Assembly (NCBI GenBank): GCA_019310425.1
Contig: JAFDEI010000037.1
Coordinates: 1-32,357 of the forward strand
DNA length: 32,357 nucleotides
Reading direction: 5' to 3'
Source: Deltaproteobacteria bacterium
GTDB taxonomy: Bacteria; Myxococcota_A; UBA9160; SMWR01
The notes beneath the pieces were generated by a model. That model was not told the DNA's origin. It was given only the letters and a program-made list of their open reading frames with translations, and ran no database searches. Positions 1-6,329 of the stretch are shown here, piece by piece; within the stretch, counting starts at the first letter, position 1, and the number at the start of each line of letters is the position of its first letter. The translations under genes were made by a program, and so were the position numbers.

Positions 1-438
1 TCGGCCGAGGTCGGTGTCCTCTTCTGTACGCTCGTGATCGTCACTGGCCCCATCTGGGCCAAGGGGACCTGGGGGCATTGGTGGTCCTGGGACCCGCGGC
101 TGACCGTCACGCTGCTCCAGTGGTTCATCTACCTCTCGTATCTGCTGCTGCGCAGCTTCACCGAGGGCAGCACGCGCACGGCGCGCTTCGCCGCCGTGTA
201 CGGCGTCGTGGGGGTTCTCGCGGTGCCGCTCAATTATTTCGCGATCGAGCTCTTCGGCGGTGCCGCGATGCACCCCGACAACCTCCAGAGCGACAGCCTG
301 GGTTCGGGCATGGGCTGGCCGTTCTTCATGGGCGTCGTCACCGCGCTGGCCGGCTACTTCCACCTGTTGCGTCTGCGTGTCGACCTCGAACGCCGGCGCC
401 TCGAACAGCTCGTGCGGCTCGACGAATTCGACCGCTAG
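1..438 (+). CDS. ccmC: CcmC-like heme-handling cytochrome c assembly protein (3' part)
   Basis: The reading frame is open to the left edge of the window, so only the last 145 residues are seen. The ORF track starts it at an internal GTG (34). It carries a tryptophan-rich WWD signature (GTWGHWWSWDPRLT), typical of the heme-handling proteins CcmC/CcmF/CcsA. Around it are membrane segments: the left-edge stretch, LLQWFIYLSYLLL, a segment near VVGVLAVPLNYFAIEL and FFMGVVTALAGYF. Within the family the motif holds heme at the outer face of the inner membrane during cytochrome c maturation. The form WDPRLT, the small size and the following VPLNYFAIE segment fit CcmC better than CcsA, but the missing N-terminus prevents a firm choice. 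The C-terminus ends in a charged cytoplasmic tail rich in Arg and Leu. Confidence 0.8.
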   Translation, partial: SAEVGVLFCTLVIVTGPIWAKGTWGHWWSWDPRLTVTLLQWFIYLSYLLLRSFTEGSTRTARFAAVYGVVGVLAVPLNYFAIELFGGAAMHPDNLQSDSLGSGMGWPFFMGVVTALAGYFHLLRLRVDLERRRLEQLVRLDEFDR

Positions 439-451
439 AACGCGGGTTTAC

Positions 452-502
452 CTCTGCGAAATCAAATGGGAGTTGACAACCGCAAGCTCGCAGAGATATA
501 AG
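452..502 (+). promoter_or_regulatory. Sigma70-type promoter with overlapping dyad
   Basis: A perfect -35 box TTGACA (473-478) is followed after 18 bp by TATAAG (497-502). This is the best housekeeping-type promoter in the window. A perfect 8-bp inverted repeat, CTCTGCGA (452-459) and TCGCAGAG (488-495), brackets the -35 box and ends next to the -10 box. A protein bound to the dyad could block the promoter, so an operator is plausible. Predicted transcription would start near 509, about 450 nt before the next start codon. Confidence 0.65.
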
Positions 503-508
503 CAGAGA

Positions 509-956
509 ACGGATATCCTGTGTTTTCGACACCGGAATTTCATCAACGGAGGCGACCGCTTACCCATTCCCCCAGAGGGAAAGCGTGTGCACGGGGGACG
601 ATCGGCGGGTCGGAAGGTCGGAAGGTCTGGGTAGACCCGAGGACTGGAAATCCCCCCCACTGTGACAGAAGTTGCGCAGTTTCCACCCAGCCGGGTGGAA
701 TACGGAACGGGGTTGCCCAACGAGGGCTTCCCGGGTGCGCTGCGGGGCTCGATCGAGCCAACCGTTCACACGCAGACAGGCGGAAGCGAGGGCTGCAACG
801 TCAGCCGCTGCGGGTGGAATTCGGGTCGGCGCAGGGTCTGGCACAGGGATTGCGATAAGACCCCCGAACAGGGCCCCGGGATCGCAATGATTCCGGGGTA
901 ACCGGAAGACCGGAAGACAAGAGACAGACGGGCCCGAGCGGGGTCCGAACACAGGG
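509..956 (+). other. Gene-free 450-nt structured leader or candidate non-coding RNA
   Basis: No convincing protein is encoded here; the ORFs are low-complexity shadows. Downstream of the promoter at 473-502 there are many compact inverted repeats. These are TTCCC/GGGAA (567-571/577-581), GGGGGA/TCCCCC (593-598/651-656) enclosing GGTCT/AGACC (624-628/633-637), a perfect 8-bp stem with a 4-nt loop (681-700), a 14-bp palindrome GGCTCGATCGAGCC (746-759), GGCTG/CAGCC (791-795/802-806) and ATTGCGAT/ATCGCAAT (849-856/881-888). Short direct repeats GGTCGGAA x2 (near 609-627) and CCGGAAGA x2 (near 902-918) are also present. I do not recognise a known RNA family. It may be a long 5' UTR of the zinc-ribbon gene or a separate RNA. 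Confidence 0.4.
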
Positions 957-1454
957 ATGGCCATCATGAAGCGCGGCGTCGGTTACTGCGAGAACACCGA
1001 TTGCGAGGATTACGCCAAGGGCGTCTTCCTGCTGAACCACGGTGACACCTTCTACTGCCCGCGCTGCCGCCAGCTGGGCAAGGTCGAGAAGGAACGCGGG
1101 TTCTACACAGGCAATACCGACATCTTCAAGGAGGTCCGGGTCGAGTACAACTTCGACCCGATCAACAGCGTATACCGCGAGATCGGCATCGTCCGCGATG
1201 AGAGCCTCTGGGGGCGCAACAACGTCTACACCCTCCAGTCGCCGCTGATCAAGACCGAGAAACGCGCGCTCAAGGTCGCCGAGGCCATCCTCGCCAACCT
1301 GAATCGTTACCGCGGGCTGCTCAACGGCGACGACATCCCGCGCACGACCGAGATCATCCTCTCCTTCGACGACAATTTCGAAGAGTTCTCACGCAAGCTC
1401 CAGCAACTCAGCAAGGAGTGGGAAGCGAGCGGCCTGCGCGAGAACCAGCGCTAG
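957..1454 (+). CDS. Small zinc-ribbon protein of unknown function
   Basis: A 165-residue soluble protein. Four cysteines, C11/C16 and C34/C37, are spaced as C-x4-C-x17-C-x2-C near the N-terminus, which is a likely zinc ribbon. The rest is mixed alpha/beta with a predicted amphipathic C-terminal helix (FEEFSRKLQQLSKEWEASGL). There is no signal peptide and no membrane segment. A second in-frame ATG lies three codons downstream (966). Neither ATG has a good Shine-Dalgarno sequence. The gene stands alone behind a long structured leader with a strong promoter, and a CTTG-capped GC hairpin follows the stop. I do not recognise the family and propose no function beyond probable zinc binding. Confidence 0.75.
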   Translation: MAIMKRGVGYCENTDCEDYAKGVFLLNHGDTFYCPRCRQLGKVEKERGFYTGNTDIFKEVRVEYNFDPINSVYREIGIVRDESLWGRNNVYTLQSPLIKTEKRALKVAEAILANLNRYRGLLNGDDIPRTTEIILSFDDNFEEFSRKLQQLSKEWEASGLRENQR

Positions 1455-1464
1455 GACTGCGGAG

Positions 1465-1478
1465 GGGCGCTTGCGCCC
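1465..1478 (+). terminator. GC hairpin after the zinc-ribbon gene
   Basis: GGGCG-CTTG-CGCCC (1465-1478) begins 10 nt after the stop codon at 1454. CUUG tetraloops close very stable RNA hairpins. No U-tract follows, so it is only a terminator-like or 3'-protective hairpin. Confidence 0.35.
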
Positions 1479-1618
1479 GGGCGCGGCTCGGACGAGTCGA
1501 CCGGCGGCGTCTTCTTCGGCGGATGCAGCGATTGCGGTCACGAGCAGGGACTCGGCATCGCAGACCCCGGTCCCCGCCGACTGGCCCCACTCGGTATACG
1601 TCGAGGTCGTGCTTCATT

Positions 1619-1634
1619 GGGATTCGCGAATCCC
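1619..1634. repeat. Perfect 16-bp palindrome
   Basis: GGGATTCGCGAATCCC is a perfect palindrome in the 310-bp gap between the zinc-ribbon gene (+) and the 3' end of the phosphotransferase (-). It could be a protein-binding site or part of a bidirectional termination region. The rest of this gap (1455-1764) holds only the NUDIX-derived fragment listed separately and the hairpin at 1465. Confidence 0.5.
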
Positions 1635-1680
1635 GGACGCCGCTCTACTAAAAGCACTCCGCGCCCCGGTGCTTCGATTC

Positions 1681-1740
1681 GATAGACGTGCACGGTGTGG
1701 GGCGGGAAGCCGGTGCGGACGTAGTCACCGACGCAACCCT
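1681..1740 (-). pseudogene. 60-bp fragment copied from the NUDIX gene
   Basis: Bases 1681-1740 match 4717-4776, inside the NUDIX gene, at 54 of 60 positions by eye and in the same orientation. Translated on the minus strand it reads GCVGDYVRTGFPPHTVHVY, against RVGDYVRTGFLPHTAHVYR in the intact protein (roughly residues 91-110). Similarity stops abruptly at both ends and the NUDIX box is not included. It sits inside a longer chance ORF (1538-1825) that has no other NUDIX similarity. Several of the differences change amino acids, so it is probably not under protein selection. Confidence 0.7.
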
Positions 1741-1764
1741 CGTCTGCCGCTCGAAACGATCCGT

Positions 1765-3132
1765 TCAGTCCAGCCGTTGCATGCGCGCGCCGCGCAACTC
1801 GCGCATCACCGGATCGACGAGCCACTCGTGTCGCTGGAGGCGTCGGTGCAGAATTCGCAATAGCTCGGCCTCCTGCTCGGGACCCGCGCCCAGGACGTGC
1901 GCCTCGAGGGCCGCGTCACCCTCCAGGCCACTGCCCGGACGCGAACCGAGCAGCGCTTCGAGGTCGTCGAGGTTCCGAGCCTCGAACTCGGGCCCCAGGC
2001 TCTCCGCGCGTCGCAGGTATTCCGCCGCGCGCAACATCATCTCGCGCCGGTACGTTTCGTACTCCGCCTCGCCGTCCGCCTTCGTCGACAGCATCTGCGC
2101 CAGCGCATCGCCACCCGGCGAATGCCGCGTGGGCACCGGCTCCGGCAGGTCGACGGGATCGAGCGCGACACCGCTGCCCGCCGCGATCACCTCGAGGGGT
2201 GTCCGTGCATAGACGAGATACCAGCCCAGGTACTGGACGAAATCCAGCCCCGGCAGCGCGCTCGCGACCATCGGCGCAACCGCAAGCGGCGTGCAGGCCG
2301 CGAAGCGCACAGTGTGGAAGTCGATCACGCGCCGATCCACCGGCTCTCCGGTCCGCTCTTCGTAGTGCCGGATCCCGTGCGAGAGGTCGCCGAGTGGTTC
2401 ACTGAGGTCGCGCGAGCGAAGCGAGCCGAGGTCTGCGGCCGGATCACCCACGTACGCGAGTTCGAGGTCGATCACCGCGGTGACGCGGTTCGCTTCGAAC
2501 AGAAACTGCCCCGCGTCCGCACACACGAAGCTCTGCCGTTTGCGCCCGCGCGGTACATTGCGCCGGATCCAGCCGATCAGGAACTCGATCGCGGGCTCGG
2601 GCCGCGACTTTGCCGCACGGAATCGCGCCACCCAACTGTCGAAGTCCCCGAGCCCGAGCTGTTCGTCGCCCTCGCAGGTCGTGAGCCCGAGCGCCTCGAA
2701 GCCGGAAGCATCGAGTGCGTGGATCCGCGCGAGAACGTCCATGTAGTCTTCGAGGACCGCGGTCCGCTGGGCCTCGCTATCGGCGGTCGCGAGATTCGCG
2801 CGACCCGGGCTGCGCGCGAGCACAACGCCGCCCGGATCCGGACAGAGCCCGTATACATGCGGAACCGGAATTCCCTCGGCCTCGAGCTTCCGCAGCACCC
2901 GCGCCTCTCGATCGAGCGCTTCGAAGCCGTTCGGGTCCTCAGCGCGCTGGCCGCGGAAGTACAGCGGCAGCGTCTCACCGTCGCGCTCGAGATCGAGGAA
3001 CCAGGCCGGCCGCCAGCGCGCCTGCCGCTGTGCACGCACGACACGGCCACCGATCTCGCGCTCGATCCAGCCGAACGCCTTCTCCCACTCGGGAGTCAGC
3101 GTGGGAAGAATGGGGGGGAGAGCGAGAGCCAT
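1765..3132 (-). CDS. APH/ChoK-like phosphotransferase family protein
   Basis: A 455-residue protein of the aminoglycoside/choline kinase-like fold. An N-terminal lobe (about 30-110) is followed by a catalytic-loop region and the Asp-bearing motif VTAVIDLELAYVGDPAADLG (about 217-236), the equivalent of the kinase DFG. The usual HGDxxxxN catalytic loop reads CADAGQF (204-210): the Asp is kept, His is Cys, Asn appears to be replaced by Gln, and the loop looks two residues shorter. Such proteins often sit with acyl-CoA metabolism genes; the substrate here is unknown. The ORF is open to 3366, but the upstream part is low-complexity and the ATG at 3132 begins a family-like N-terminus. It is flanked by palindromes and by NUDIX and hisG fragments. 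Confidence 0.8.
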   Translation of the reverse strand: MALALPPILPTLTPEWEKAFGWIEREIGGRVVRAQRQARWRPAWFLDLERDGETLPLYFRGQRAEDPNGFEALDREARVLRKLEAEGIPVPHVYGLCPDPGGVVLARSPGRANLATADSEAQRTAVLEDYMDVLARIHALDASGFEALGLTTCEGDEQLGLGDFDSWVARFRAAKSRPEPAIEFLIGWIRRNVPRGRKRQSFVCADAGQFLFEANRVTAVIDLELAYVGDPAADLGSLRSRDLSEPLGDLSHGIRHYEERTGEPVDRRVIDFHTVRFAACTPLAVAPMVASALPGLDFVQYLGWYLVYARTPLEVIAAGSGVALDPVDLPEPVPTRHSPGGDALAQMLSTKADGEAEYETYRREMMLRAAEYLRRAESLGPEFEARNLDDLEALLGSRPGSGLEGDAALEAHVLGAGPEQEAELLRILHRRLQRHEWLVDPVMRELRGARMQRLD

Positions 3133-3165
3133 GGCCTTTCCGTCCGCACGAATTCGCGTTCGACC

Positions 3166-3181
3166 CGCGGCACGTGCCGCG
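3166..3181. promoter_or_regulatory. Perfect 16-bp palindrome upstream of the phosphotransferase
   Basis: CGCGGCACGTGCCGCG is a perfect palindrome whose near end lies 33 bp before the phosphotransferase ATG (3132, minus strand). Position and symmetry suit an operator for a dimeric regulator. A 13-bp direct repeat GAATTCGCGTTCG lies beside it (3150-3162) and recurs at 3333-3345. Confidence 0.45.
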
Positions 3182-3356
3182 CCACTCGGGTGCGATGACG
3201 ATACCAGTTGTGGATCGAAGGTTGGTCCATCGGAATCGAACGCTCCGCCGGACCTCCCGAGGGGGTGGCGCTTCACTCGGACGACTTGCTCCGCTCCGAT
3301 TCCGCGCGCTCGCGGCGCATGTGATCCAGATTGAATTCGCGTTCGGAGACCGCGCG

Positions 3357-3530
3357 ATGGCCTCATCGCTGTCGCCCGGCTTCATCGCGAACCGGGATGC
3401 CTACGCGGACGACTGGAGGCGCAAGAAGATCGATCGGATCCTGATGCTGCTGCTCGGTGCGTTCCGCGACACCGGCCAGCCCGCAGATAGGCCTCCGGTA
3501 GCGGATCTGGGCGGCCGAAGTAGAGCCTGA
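3357..3530 (+). pseudogene. Inverted hisG fragment within a 57-codon ORF
   Basis: Bases 3379-3468 match hisG bases 5276-5365 at 85 of 90 positions by eye, but in inverted orientation. The match corresponds to HisG residues about 190-220. The fragment lies in a short ORF starting at ATG 3357, with GGAG eight bases upstream, which reads [20 protein letters not shown] and then unrelated sequence to a stop at 3530. At least three of five substitutions change residues (T to A, K to R, I to F), so no purifying selection is evident. It is most simply a partial gene copy. A minus-strand transcript through it would be antisense to hisG mRNA. The surrounding 528-bp gap (3133-3660) otherwise holds only the listed repeats. 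Confidence 0.7.
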
Positions 3531-3598
3531 AATGAATGAGGGCAATTCACTACAAAAGGCCCCACGGTGTCCGCCTCTCGTTCTTGGCTCTCGTTTGA

Positions 3599-3626
3599 GT
3601 GTGGACGGACGTTTACACCTCCACAC
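3599..3626. promoter_or_regulatory. Inverted repeat upstream of the PEP-CTERM-like gene
   Basis: GTGTGGA (3599-3605) and TCCACAC (3620-3626) form a perfect 7-bp dyad with a 14-nt spacer, ending 34 bp before the ATG at 3661. It could be a leader hairpin or an operator. No clear -35/-10 pair was found nearby. Confidence 0.3.
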
Positions 3627-3660
3627 CGGCATTCAGGAAACCTCCAGAGGAGAATCACTC

Positions 3661-4503
3661 ATGCTTCGCCGCCGGCTCCGCCTGTTGCACAACATCACTA
3701 CTTTGGTCTGCACCGTGTTGTGGGCGGCGACCGCCGAAGCCGCGCCGCACGCGGCTTTCGTCTCCGGAAGCTTCGACAGTGCCAATGGAACCCTGGCATT
3801 CCTTGCGGGAGACGCGTTCTCCGCTGAGATCGTCTTCGACACGGACACGGCGGCGGCCAGCGTCGAACAGCACGACGATCCGTCACCCGAGCCGGATCTC
3901 GACAAGTTCGACGCATGGGGCTTCACGGGGGCGCCGTACAAAGTCAAAGTCATGACTTCGGAGATCCCCGGCGGTGTCGAGACGCTCCCGGATTGTGAAG
4001 TGAAGGTCTACGACAACGACAGCAGCATTTCGAATGCCACCCTCGCGTCATTCGGCATAACACCTCCCGATCCGGGCACGGACCCAAACGTCTTCGACAT
4101 CATCGAGTACCTCGGCGTCAACACGACCGAACTCGCACCGGACCCGGACTCACCGCTGATGGGCACGTCTGCCGATGGCATCGAGGTTGGGCTCAATGCC
4201 GTCCTGCTGGGGGACTGGCTCGAGACCAACAACCCCTCGACCCTCGATCTGCCTCCTTCCGGAGACGTGTACACCTACCTCTTGATCGCCACGGAATACG
4301 ACGGGTCAGGGAATGAAGTCGGGATGGCCTATGCAGTGCTCCCCGCTGCGGGTGTAACGTCGGGCCCGCCGACTGTCGAAGCGGTTCCTGCGGCGTCGCC
4401 GTCATTGCTTCCGGTGTTCGCTGCGGCCCTGCTGCTATTCGCGGGCCGACGGCTCAGCGGCCCGGCCGTCGTCAGGCGTCGGATCCCGCGGCGTCGTCGC
4501 TGA
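3661..4503 (+). CDS. Secreted protein with PEP-CTERM-like C-terminal sorting signal
   Basis: A 280-residue protein. ATG 3661 has a strong Shine-Dalgarno (AGAGGAG, about 8 nt upstream) and opens a signal peptide (Arg-rich n-region, LLHNITTLVCTVLWAATAEA, cleavage near AEA-AP). The mature part is acidic, rich in Asp, Pro and Thr, with no catalytic motif that I recognise. The C-terminus has VPAASPSLLPVFAAALLLFAGRR: a Pro-containing short motif, one hydrophobic segment and an arginine cluster. This resembles PEP-CTERM signals processed by exosortases, although the exact VPEP is degenerate. No exosortase gene is in the window. The last 32 bp overlap the convergent NUDIX gene, and the overlap encodes an unusually long Arg-rich tail (VVRRRIPRRRR). 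A surface-anchored role is inferred. Confidence 0.7.
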   Translation: MLRRRLRLLHNITTLVCTVLWAATAEAAPHAAFVSGSFDSANGTLAFLAGDAFSAEIVFDTDTAAASVEQHDDPSPEPDLDKFDAWGFTGAPYKVKVMTSEIPGGVETLPDCEVKVYDNDSSISNATLASFGITPPDPGTDPNVFDIIEYLGVNTTELAPDPDSPLMGTSADGIEVGLNAVLLGDWLETNNPSTLDLPPSGDVYTYLLIATEYDGSGNEVGMAYAVLPAAGVTSGPPTVEAVPAASPSLLPVFAAALLLFAGRRLSGPAVVRRRIPRRRR

Positions 4504-5041
4504 GCCGCATCCGGAGATCGATCGACATCCCAGCCCAGATCGCTGCCACTCCGTTGTACTCATGGCGCGTGACGGGTTCCGGCAGGTTCGCCGCGGCGTC
4601 GGCGAGCGGTGCGCGGTACCACGGAAACAAGGTGCGCGGAACGCGGTCGAGCGGAAACCAGGCGACTTTCGGCGTCTCCGCGCTTGGCCGTAGCTCGCCG
4701 CCCAGCACGCGACAGCGATAGACGTGCGCGGTGTGGGGCAGGAAGCCGGTGCGGACGTAGTCGCCGACACGGCCCTGGAGCTCGACCACGAGTCCCGTTT
4801 CCTCGAGGATCTCGCGCCGGAGAGCGTCTTCGACGCACTCGCCGAGGTTCAGATTTCCGCCCGGCAGCTCCCAGCCCCGCAGGTCGTGGCGAACCGAGAG
4901 CAACACCCGGTCGCCGTCGATCACGATCCCCTGCGCGACCACGAGCGGCCCGCGCGCGTGAGTGCGAGGAGAAACCAGCCCGTTCCACGCGATCACCGTG
5001 TAACTCGGAACGATCTGCGCCAGGCGCCCGAGGCGACCCAC
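4472..5041 (-). CDS. NUDIX hydrolase downstream of hisG
   Basis: A NUDIX-fold hydrolase of 190 residues from GTG 5041, or 207 codons including the stop from GTG 5092, which would overlap hisG by 47 bp. I prefer 5041, four bases after the hisG stop. The complete NUDIX box G-x5-E-x7-REILEETGL (about 62-84) keeps the RE and EE metal-binding residues, so it should be active on a nucleoside diphosphate linked to another moiety. It is the last gene of plsB-hisI-hisG-NUDIX. HisG makes phosphoribosyl-ATP and HisI consumes phosphoribosyl-AMP; the pyrophosphohydrolase between them, HisE, is not seen here. A HisE-like role for this enzyme is an attractive but unproven inference. Part of the gene is duplicated at 1681-1740. 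Confidence 0.85.
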   Translation of the reverse strand: MGRLGRLAQIVPSYTVIAWNGLVSPRTHARGPLVVAQGIVIDGDRVLLSVRHDLRGWELPGGNLNLGECVEDALRREILEETGLVVELQGRVGDYVRTGFLPHTAHVYRCRVLGGELRPSAETPKVAWFPLDRVPRTLFPWYRAPLADAAANLPEPVTRHEYNGVAAIWAGMSIDLRMRLSDDAAGSDA

Positions 5042-5045
5042 CGCG

Positions 5046-5933
5046 CTACTCGATGATCTTGTTGAGGGGGTATTCGACGATGCCGCGGGCACCGGCTTCG
5101 GACAGCTTGGGGAACAGCTCGGTGACGATCGCCTCTTCGATGACCGTGTTGATCGCGACCCAGTCCGGGTCGGCGAGATGGGAAATCGTCGGCGTTCCGA
5201 GCGCCGGCAAGACCGCGAGCACCGAGTCGAGTGAGTCCTTCGGGACGTTCAGCATCAGCCCGACGCGGTCGACCGCGCGAATCGCACCGAGCAGCAGCAT
5301 CAGGATCCGATCGATCTTCTTGCGCTTCCAGTCGTCCGTGTAGGCATCCCGGTTCGCAATGAAGCGCGGGGTGCTCTCGAGCACGGTGTCGATCACGCGC
5401 AGATTGTTTGCACGCAGGCTCGAGCCGGTCTCGGTGACGTCGACGATCGCGTCCGCGAGCACGGGCGGCTTGACTTCGGTCGCACCCCAGGAAAACTCGA
5501 CATCGGCCTTCACGCCGTGCTGTTTCAGATAGCGCTTGGTGAGGTTCATCACCTCGGTCGCGATCCGCTTGCCCGCGAGGTCTTTCGGGCGCTTGATCTT
5601 CGAACCTTCCTTCACCGCGACGACCCAGCGCACCGGGCCGTAGTTGGGCCAGGGGGCGCGCAGGTCGGCGACCTCGGTGACCTTCGCGCGGTTCTCGATC
5701 GTCCAGTCGACGCCCGTGATGCCGACGTCGAGGATTCCCTGCTCGACGTAACGAGCCATCTCCTGTGCGCGAATCAGCATGCACTCGATCTCGGGGTCGT
5801 TGATCTCGGGGTAGTACGAACGCGACGTGATCCGCAGCTTGAACCCCGCCAGCCCAAAGAGCTTCTGCGTAGTCTCCTGAAGGCTCCCCTTCGGCAGCCC
5901 GAGTTTCAAGATCGGTTTCTTCTTCGCGCTCAT
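5046..5933 (-). CDS. hisG: ATP phosphoribosyltransferase (HisG, long form)
   Basis: HisG catalyses the first step of histidine synthesis, joining ATP and PRPP to give phosphoribosyl-ATP. The protein has 295 residues and family hallmarks: N-terminal [11 protein letters not shown], a [12 protein letters not shown] segment and [14 protein letters not shown] near residue 170, the PRPP-binding stretch. The length and the C-terminal extension after about residue 220, with [13 protein letters not shown], match the long form carrying a regulatory ACT-like domain for histidine feedback. The ATG at 5933 overlaps the hisI stop as ATGA, so translation is probably coupled. A 90-bp block (residues about 190-220) is copied in inverted orientation at 3379-3468. 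Confidence 0.97.
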   Translation of the reverse strand: MSAKKKPILKLGLPKGSLQETTQKLFGLAGFKLRITSRSYYPEINDPEIECMLIRAQEMARYVEQGILDVGITGVDWTIENRAKVTEVADLRAPWPNYGPVRWVVAVKEGSKIKRPKDLAGKRIATEVMNLTKRYLKQHGVKADVEFSWGATEVKPPVLADAIVDVTETGSSLRANNLRVIDTVLESTPRFIANRDAYTDDWKRKKIDRILMLLLGAIRAVDRVGLMLNVPKDSLDSVLAVLPALGTPTISHLADPDWVAINTVIEEAIVTELFPKLSEAGARGIVEYPLNKIIE

Positions 5934-6316
5934 TCGCCGTAGACCTCGTCGGGGTCGAAGACCTGCTCGCCCACGTCTACCCAGGTGCGATCATCGAGCC
6001 GCCGGAAGAAGCAGCTGCGCTTGCCGGTGTGACAGGCGGCGTTACCGCGCTGTTCGACACGCAGCAGCACCGCGTCACCGTCGCAGTCGATCGAGAGGCT
6101 CTTCAGCAGTTGGGTATTGCCACTCGACTCGCCTTTGTGCCAGAGCTTCTGACGCGAGCGGCTGAAGTAGACCACCTCACCGATCTCGACGGTCTTCCGA
6201 AAGGCCTCCTCGTTCATATAGGCAACCATCAGGATGTCGCCGGTGGCGTCATCCTGGGCGATCGCGGTGACGAGACCCCCGCCCTTGGTGAAGTCGATTG
6301 CATCGATCGGATCCAT
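5930..6316 (-). CDS. hisI: Phosphoribosyl-AMP cyclohydrolase (HisI)
   Basis: A monofunctional HisI of 128 residues, without a fused HisE domain. It opens the adenine ring of phosphoribosyl-AMP in histidine synthesis. Signature segments are [16 protein letters not shown], the metal-binding DCDGDAVLL, and the Cys-containing [15 protein letters not shown]. The start at 6316 gives [14 protein letters not shown], which matches the family; the longer ORF to 6373 adds sequence overlapping plsB. No Shine-Dalgarno is visible (the sequence before the ATG is C-rich), and the start lies only 13 bp after the plsB stop, which suggests coupling to upstream translation. The 3' end overlaps hisG by 4 bp. Confidence 0.96.
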   Translation of the reverse strand: MDPIDAIDFTKGGGLVTAIAQDDATGDILMVAYMNEEAFRKTVEIGEVVYFSRSRQKLWHKGESSGNTQLLKSLSIDCDGDAVLLRVEQRGNAACHTGKRSCFFRRLDDRTWVDVGEQVFDPDEVYGE

Positions 6317-6329
6317 GGGGGGCGGGACT

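Noticed and set aside
640-925. Possible cobalamin riboswitch
   Set aside because: CCCCCACTGTGA and the later CCGGAAGACCGG slightly resemble parts of the B12 element, but spacing and the remaining conserved core do not fit, and the downstream gene has no cobalamin link.
1538-1825. 95-residue minus-strand ORF as a small NUDIX protein
   Set aside because: Only about 20 residues resemble NUDIX, the NUDIX box is missing and the rest is low-complexity; treated as a copied fragment.
1897-3198. 433-residue plus-strand ORF
   Set aside because: It is the antisense shadow of the phosphotransferase, Arg/Glu-rich and without recognisable motifs.
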